Below are positions 57,791-64,000 of a stretch of DNA of 64,000 bases, piece after piece. The notes below the pieces were generated by a model. That model searched no databases. It had not been told where the DNA came from and was given only the letters and a program-made list of their open reading frames with translations. Source of the stretch: Deroplatys truncata (taxonomy: Eukaryota > Arthropoda > Insecta > Mantodea > Mantidae); the NCBI GenBank assembly GCA_030765065.1, contig CM060977.1:130576295-130640294 (forward strand), given 5' to 3'. The translations under genes and the position numbers were made by a program. How positions within the stretch are numbered: position 1 is the stretch's first letter; every line of letters begins with the position of its first letter.

Positions 57791-59995
57791 TTGAATAACG
57801 AAAATGCAAGAACCTCTGTACATTATTAAATATAGGGTGATTAAGATCTGGATTTATAATTACTTAACGTACCATGATGTGCACAGTTCGTAACACCTGC
57901 TCACTTCTCTCCCAGCAAGGGAATGCGAACAAGCGGCTGTGTTGTTTATTGCTTCAACACGCCACGTAATAACAAATGAAATGCAGGGGGGAACTAACGT
58001 CTTATAACATATGGAGATGGTTTTACTTATGTCAGCTGTGGATGCCTAATTATTTCATGATCCATTTTCCACAATTTATAATGCTAAGATTGTATAAACA
58101 GCTGTACCTAACTGTTGGATAATTTTAATATGACGCTCGTGAAAAATATGACTATCGCTAATGCGACAAATATTAATTCGTACCACAATCATTAATGTTA
58201 TTCACATATTGCATAAATTACTATTATGATACCTAATTCTCCTGCAAGTAAAGTGAAGTTCTTTCTCTGAGAAGGTTAATAACTTACTTTAATGAAAAAT
58301 ACCAAAGTAGAACCTGGGATTAAGCCAGTCTATGCGGTCTTCCGATTTATTCGGCGTCAATACTTTGAAGGGAATTTATTATTAGTGCCTCTGGCACTAG
58401 GAGTGGATGAAGGGATGGATATCGACAGTTTCGAGGTCACGTTAGTGAGATGGGACTTATATCTATATTTCCAGTATTTACATTTAGAATGTCTTTCGCT
58501 TGTGTCTCGTAAGCTCGCAATCTCAGCATGTATGCTGATAGGTGAGTCAAATAATTGGACACTTTTCGTAGCGTAGTGTGTCTCTACTCGGCACTCAATC
58601 ATACAAATTCTGTGATCGTTGGTCACTTTCATTTGCATAGTAAGAACGTCAAAATGTCCTAGTGAATAACAGTTCTGCACCGCCGCAGTACATCAACTCG
58701 GCAAGTCGGAAATGCAACAGTACGAGGTTCAATTCAGCCCCTCGCTGAACTATAATGGTGTTATTCATTTAAACAGACTGACGGTAAAAAAAACTCATAA
58801 ATATAAAGACCCTTTACAATGCAGAACACAGAAAATAAAGAACATTTCTCATTTTCTTCAACAAAGAAAAGTCTTGGAAATAATCCAGATGGCATTCAAC
58901 TTAAAGATTACTGTGTAAATGTTTCTACTTTGCAGATATTGCCTTTGTATGCTTCGGTCGGTTGCCATTATGTCTCGATAAATCAGATGGAAATAACGTA
59001 ATGATAAAACAAGGAGTTACCTGTTCACCGTGAACATTCAATAAAAAAATATCTTTAATATCTATGTAATTAGCCTCGACAGGTAAGGTGGTAGTGAACG
59101 ATGTTTAATGTGAAGCTACTTTTGCTGCGTAGGGCCAGATAAAAGCCATATAGACACAATACTAATTACGTCATTACATCGGGTGAACGTATCAGCATAT
59201 CGCATTCATGTTAATGACAGCATTGTAAATTTATAACAATATGAGGCGATCAAGGTTTGCTCTTCAATATTTTCATGACGTTGTACATCAAGGTCTTTGT
59301 CTTTTAAATTTAAAATAATATAACCAACGTTCTTAACGGGATGTAATATGTGCAACAATGTAAGTACTTTTCAATATATATGACGTGTTTTCTGTTAGTC
59401 GTTCAAATTATGTAATTTTTTTTAGAATCTATGTTTAATATATTCAGCTTGATTAAAATAAAAATAACAGTGCCACAACATTTTAGTTATATTAGTGCTT
59501 TATATACAGTGCGTTCCTTATATTACTGGGCCGCGGAACCCGCGTATGCGAGCTCCGCGCACTGTCTATTACACTGGGAGGATTTTCCGCTTTAAAACTC
59601 CCGCGCTACTTCCTCATGAATTAGGAAAGTAATGGCTAACATTGTTATAAGTTATATTGAAAGTGGCGTCCATCTGCATTGAGGAATGACTGGTTCGTAA
59701 TTCATGAACAATAGCCACTCTAAGTTTTCAATTTTAAGTGTTTACCAGCTATATGAACAAAGAATTTTTTTAAACAGCCACTTGCTGCGCACACGTCTTA
59801 CAGACCTCGGATGATCCACCAATTTCCCAATCTTTTCCTCTTTTAAAACATTTATTTTTTGCTTCTTAGATTTAACGTTTAGCGATCCCGTTGTCCTAAA
59901 CTTATTAACCAGACATCTAACAATTTGTCTACCTGGAAATGGAATACCAGGAAACTGTTCCTGAAACTGTCCTCAAACATGATTCGGGTTGTACG
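57791..59995. other. long unassigned stretch with a small GC-rich patch
   Basis: About 2.2 kb without recognised coding or repeat signal. 59,528-59,612 is unusually GC-rich for this window (GGCCGCGGAACCCGCG and nearby). Confidence 0.35.
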
Positions 59996-59997
59996 TA

Positions 59998-60182
59998 CAC
60001 TATATGATCAAAAGTATCCGGACACCCCCACAAACATACGTTTTTCATCCTAGGTGCTTTGTGCTGCCACCTACTGCCTGGTACTCATTATCCGCGACCT
60101 CAGTAGTCATTAGACATCGTGAAACAGCAGAATGGGACACTCCGTGGAACTCAGGGACTTCGAAAGTGGTCAGGTGATTGGG
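59998..60182 (+). mobile_element. truncated Tc1 (5' end only)
   Basis: Begins CACTATATGATCAAAAGTAT next to a TA and matches the copy at 7,986 as far as GGTCAGGTGATTGGG. It includes the transposase start (60,132, MGHSVELRDFESGQVIG) and then switches abruptly to HLE sequence. Confidence 0.85.
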
Positions 60183-60219
60183 TGGTATTTAACCGACTTT
60201 TGGTGTTTGAAGTATGCTC

Positions 60220-60259
<40 letters not shown>

Positions 60260-60388
60260 TCTTTTTCTTTTTTTGAACTTGGGTGACCTTAAAATGTGTA
60301 TTTCTAGTGAACTGTCGCTATCGAATTTTTGGGCGGAATGCAGTACTACTCCTACTTACAATAGATAAGCAGCAGAGAAAGCAAAAGA
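60183..60388 (+). mobile_element. HLE fragment, hairpin end, expanded CA repeat
   Basis: Starts mid-consensus at GGTATTTAACCGACTTTTGG and ends with a decayed hairpin and GCAGAGAAAGCAAAAG. It contains an uninterrupted (CA)n of about 16-17 units (60,222-60,255). Confidence 0.75.
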
Positions 60389-61182
60389 AACACCTCGTAT
60401 CACATTCATACGACTTTCTCTACCCCTTATCGTTTAATAGTAGGTATAAAAGTTATTCTTACGAAAGCTTATTTTCCTATTCACTTCATTTTAATAGAGA
60501 TTAACCTTTCCGACAATAGCTGCATTACACTTGTTATAGATATAGAGCGAATAGTCAAATATTTTAGAACTGACCTTCATACTCTTTCCATTACAACGCA
60601 AAAAACAATAGAAAATCAACATGATCTTAAAAGAACGTCAAAGTACTGAAGAATTTCAAACATTAATAACCAATATCTCGGAAATGGCTCATGCCACAAA
60701 AAAGGACAAATTGCGTGTTTTAAAGAGATCTACATTAGCACGTTTACGTATATCGTTTAAAGTTTACCAGTTATACAATGTTATACAAAATTCTTTCTGA
60801 TTGAAGAGGACTTCAAAAACCCAGAAAATTCAACATACAAACTATTTGTATAAATATCTTTAATGTATGATACTTTTATCAAAATTGTTAGAGCCCTCCG
60901 GATTTTTTTTAGAAAATAAGAAGTTTTGAAAAATGTTTCATGTAAAAGGTGGTTTTAGGTAGGGGATTCTTTTGAAAATCTTCGTTTCGCACCTTGGGAA
61001 GGTACTGAACTTAAATACCAAGTTTGGTGTTTATGAGACTTTTCGTTTTTGAGTTATGTTGTGCACAAGCACACACATGGACCTTTTTTCTAAAACTGTT
61101 TTTTTTAATTAAGGCGCCTCAAAACAGCAACGGGTGCAATGCTGTACCTTCTCTACCTACTAGTAATGGTAGAGAAAGTAAT
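60389..61182 (+). mobile_element. HLE repeat, old full-length copy
   Basis: About 794 bp. Begins ACACCTCGTATCACATTCATACG with ACTTTCTCTACCCC inside. The hairpin end has arms CTTCTCTACC and GGTAGAGAAAG. Both the subterminal 12-mer and the hairpin carry CTCTACC rather than CTCTACT. Confidence 0.75.
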
Positions 61183-62494
61183 AAGACTTCATTTAAGTCA
61201 TGTAAGGTAACTGAATTTGCACCAATGCCCGAGATTACCATATTGGTCATAGTTATGCTAGACAGCACCCGAGAATCGTGCACTTATTTATGAATTAAAT
61301 GTATTGTTGCATGCTGGGTAGAGGCCTAAAGGCTGACATGAAAAACTAAATTAGTTTTTAGTACCCAGTACGCACATTGAGGGGACGTATACTCACTTGG
61401 CAGCGGAGGAACCGAAACCTGGTGTGGATGCTAAGAGGGGTGGGTTTTTCACTGTACAAAATCCATAACACAAATATACTTACATATTCTTAGATTTATT
61501 TCCCAACCGTTTGGGGTTCCTACATTATTAAATATGAAAGATGAGGGGAGATATCCACCGATCCAAAAGCCGGCTTGCGCGCGCGATCCGCTTCTCTTGG
61601 AATACTCAACAAGACAGACGCTATATCCCCACCACTCGTGGCCAGCAAAAACTCCCAGCCAGAAGTGACGTCAACAACAATATTCTGGTAATGACAATAA
61701 AACCCCCAAATTATTCTTAAGCCATATAGACGTATCAGAAAATGGCGCTCCAACATGTGAGGGTTTCTAATTTACAGCCTCCACTTCCAACTAGATGTAA
61801 ATAAAGGTAATTTAGTGTCTAAGTTGCAATGAGAATTTTGCCATTGCGGTCTCAAGCACTAATGAGAAAGGAAGGAGAAAATTACTGGTTATTCCGCCGC
61901 AATGAAAGCATTGAGGTACTGATGTCAAGTAAGTGGCTCTGATAAACGCCGGCAAACGCCCAAGTTGATTGCTTATGCAGCCAGCACATCCTTCCCCTCT
62001 GGGAAGTGTAGAGGCGAGTTTTCTGGATTACCAGTAATCCTTAAATTGCCATGGGCTTATGTAATCTGTTTATGTCTTGCAGATGTTTGACTGCAATGTT
62101 TAAAACGGAGAAAGTGTTTACCAGTAACATATAGTACCTTTAATATTACTCATATTGTAATAATAGCAGTTTGCAGACTACATTCAATCTATTATTCATG
62201 ATAATATGGCCACTTTATTTTCTTTGGAATAAACTTTTAAGATTTTATCCAAGCCATAAACTGTTTGTAAGGTTACGTTTTGTATGTAGGAGTATCATTA
62301 TAAAGTAGGTTTTTCTTTTGTTTTTTTATAGTTTTGTGCAAGTGTCAGGGTCCACCCTTTATGATCCCTAACATGTTTCTTAGTATTCCACTCTCTACAC
62401 ACGTGCCTTTATGTAATGTTCCTTTGAACTTTAAGGCTCTTTATTCTGTAATGCTGTAACAGATGGCCCATCCGCGCCGTATTTGACGTGTGCA
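61183..62494. other. unassigned stretch
   Basis: About 1.3 kb with no recognised element or gene. Confidence 0.3.
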
Positions 62495-62590
62495 GATAAG
62501 CCTTCGTGCGTTAAGAGAGTTGCAAAACTCAAAGGGACAACCCTAAGTAAACACAGGTGAGTAGGGAACTGGCACATTAGCGCCCTAAGA
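62495..62590 (+). repeat. dispersed repeat, partner of 30,160-30,275
   Basis: CTTCGTGCGTTAAGAGAGTT and AGGTGAGTAGGGAACTGGC match the reverse complement of 30,160-30,275. Type unknown. Confidence 0.45.
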
Positions 62591-62728
62591 ACCCATTACT
62601 ATCTACACAAGCGGTTTCAGAAACTACATATGGATACACGGAGACGGTTGGAGCTTGTAGCAACAGAGTCAGAATTTCGAACACATTTAATGAGTGAAGT
62701 CAGTCAACACAACAGTACCTTTAGATAA

Positions 62729-62733
62729 TGATC

Positions 62734-62768
<35 letters not shown>
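62729..62768. repeat. (ATA)n microsatellite
   Basis: About 12 uninterrupted AAT/ATA units. Confidence 0.95.
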
Positions 62769-62769
<1 letters not shown>

Positions 62770-63324
62770 TGGTGAACCCATGTAAATTTAGGTTAGTGGG
62801 CCTATCACGGTATTTAATGTTGGCAGCACTGTAGTTGTTCCAGAAAGGTCTTGAAATATCCCGAATAGTCAAATAGCTTGGAGTGACGTATTAAACAGAA
62901 GTTGTGGTGGGAATGATTAATTATAAAAAAATCATGGGATTGCTTCATTCACTCTCTTTAGCGATGTGACTTTTACAGGGTAAAGTGCTCCGGGCATCTG
63001 CCTCGGAACGAGGGAGTTGTTGGGTTGAGGAAGTTTTTCTAAACGATTTAATATGTGATTTCTAAGGAAAGAGATTTTGTGTTATGAAATTGTTAAAATT
63101 GAAATAACTTCTTTTGTATTTCTCCATAATAATTCCGATTATCCTCTCGAGTTCATTCATGCGTTTGCATGCCAAGCGAATATACGTTCCCCCTATTTGC
63201 CATTACTTGAAATAAAGAAAGTTCAGATGTTGTTAAATTAATCTAGGTTCATGACAATAGTAACAATAATATTTATAATAGGAAGCGAAAAAATGGCAGT
63301 GAAACACTGCGTGTTCCCGTAATT
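62769..63324. other. unassigned spacer
   Basis: About 555 bp with nothing supported. Confidence 0.3.
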
Positions 63325-63625
63325 GTTGCTTATAGTCCGCAAGATTAGACAAGAACAGCGTAAACACAATTAAAAAAGAAAGCTATGTGCGATACGCGTA
63401 TGTCAAATAAGGAGATTTTAATTATTTATTTGTCAGTCTAAAAAAGGAGTTTATTTCCTCTAAAATAAAGCTCGTGTAAAGTGGAAAATGCTCCAAAAAT
63501 CTTTTCGGTCTATTTTTGTCTACCATTATGGTGAGTACACTATGGTTCAAGGTTCTGTTTTTGTCTATTATCACCGACTGTGCACTCTATTGCAAGCCTG
63601 GAAAGTACCTCTCAATGAGCGCGAT
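63325..63625 (+). repeat. dispersed repeat, copy 2 (partner 29,864-30,135)
   Basis: Colinear with 29,864-30,135 (AGACAAGAACAGCGTAAACA, GTGGAAAATGCTCCAAAAAT, ACCGACTGTGCACTCTA, TGCAAGCCTGG). This copy has an extra ~40 bp in the middle. Confidence 0.6.
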
Positions 63626-63667
63626 CCGTTCATCATTTTGCTGGTAATTTTTGCTGGACGAAACTCG

Positions 63668-63970
63668 GTTGGTCCCGGCTGGTCCAGTTGACAGAGCACC
63701 TGCCTGCTGTGCGAGGGGTCCCAAGTTTGATTTCCGGCTTAAGAATAGGACTTTTTCCCTAGCGAAGATTATTCCCTATCCTTCACAGAGTCTGAAAGTA
63801 TGAATGAGATTGTGAATGTGTGCGCGATCAAATTATTAAAACCCAAAGTTCACAAGAAGCCCGAAGAAAAGCGAATACGAGTTAACACCACTGCCTATAC
63901 ACAATAATATGTTCCAAAGGAAAGACCGCCGAAAAGATCATTGTAGTTAAAGGCGGGGCATAAATGGAAA
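63668..63970 (+). repeat. tRNA-derived SINE, same family as 14,205-14,475
   Basis: The head has TGGTCCAGTTGACAGAGCAC (A box) and CCAAGTTTGATTTCCGG (a decayed B box). The body shares GAAAGTATGAATGAG, GCGATCAAATTAT, ATATGTTCCAAAGGAAAG and GTTAAAGGCGGGG with the earlier copy. Confidence 0.75.
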
Positions 63971-64000
63971 TTAAGAAAAAAGCTCGCTCACGCTAATTCA

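Noticed and set aside
58292..58680. Overlapping 94- and 107-codon ORFs on opposite strands.
   Set aside because: No family motif, no codon or splice evidence. Consistent with chance open frames.
58690..58760. Possible B box (GAGGTTCAATTC) of another SINE.
   Set aside because: No A box at the proper distance and no second copy found.

Overview
This window reads as intergenic DNA from a large, AT-rich, transposon-dense animal genome. The recognisable proteins are of types common in arthropods: Tc1 DD34E, mariner DD34D and DD41D, a piggyBac-like end, Jockey- and I-type LINE polyproteins, and an arthropod-type multicopy protein of unknown function. An insect or other arthropod is therefore likely, but the species cannot be told from the sequence. 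I found no convincing host protein-coding gene, no complete canonical tRNA or rRNA gene and no CRISPR array. Almost every coding remnant is broken by stops or frameshifts.

The dominant component is one dispersed family of about 0.85 kb, called HLE here (hairpin-ended, Helentron-like element). I can delimit about 27 full, partial or fragmentary copies on both strands. One end reads TCTGATGTGTTACAC, with an internal ACTTTCTCTACT about 25 bp in. The other end is a hairpin followed by AGAAAGTAA, which repeats that 12-mer in inverted orientation. A CA-rich microsatellite lies about 150 bp inside the hairpin end. No clear target-site duplications are seen, and two copies sit in T-runs of sister copies. 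This layout recalls Helentron/DINE-1 non-autonomous elements. The hairpin arms covary between copies.

Layout. 1-7 kb: old HLE copies, one LTR-like repeat (2.3-3.2 kb) and a tRNA-derived SINE nested in an HLE. 7-9.2 kb: a LINE tail fragment and a complete but broken Tc1 (7,986-9,202). 9.2-19 kb: unrecognised DNA, several HLEs, a SINE and LINE/mariner fragments. 19.6-23.1 kb: an HLE cluster. 23.2-26.4 kb: a Tc1 split by a 1,955-bp Tc1/IS630-type element. 26.7-29.5 kb: a degenerate gene of a multicopy arthropod protein family, split by an LTR-like insertion. 30.9-33.2 kb: a piggyBac-type shell containing a DD41D mariner. 34.3-38.9 kb: two copies of a second LTR-like repeat, with an HLE containing a DD34D mariner between them. 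38.9-42.6 kb: a degenerate Jockey-type LINE. 43.7-50.1 kb: many HLEs, one inside a pogo/Tigger-like inverted-repeat element. 51.0-57.0 kb: a structurally complete I-type LINE on the minus strand with a 12-bp target-site duplication. 57-64 kb: mostly unrecognised DNA, a truncated Tc1, HLEs and SINEs.

The biology visible here is the layering of transposons: at least seven nested insertions give a relative chronology.
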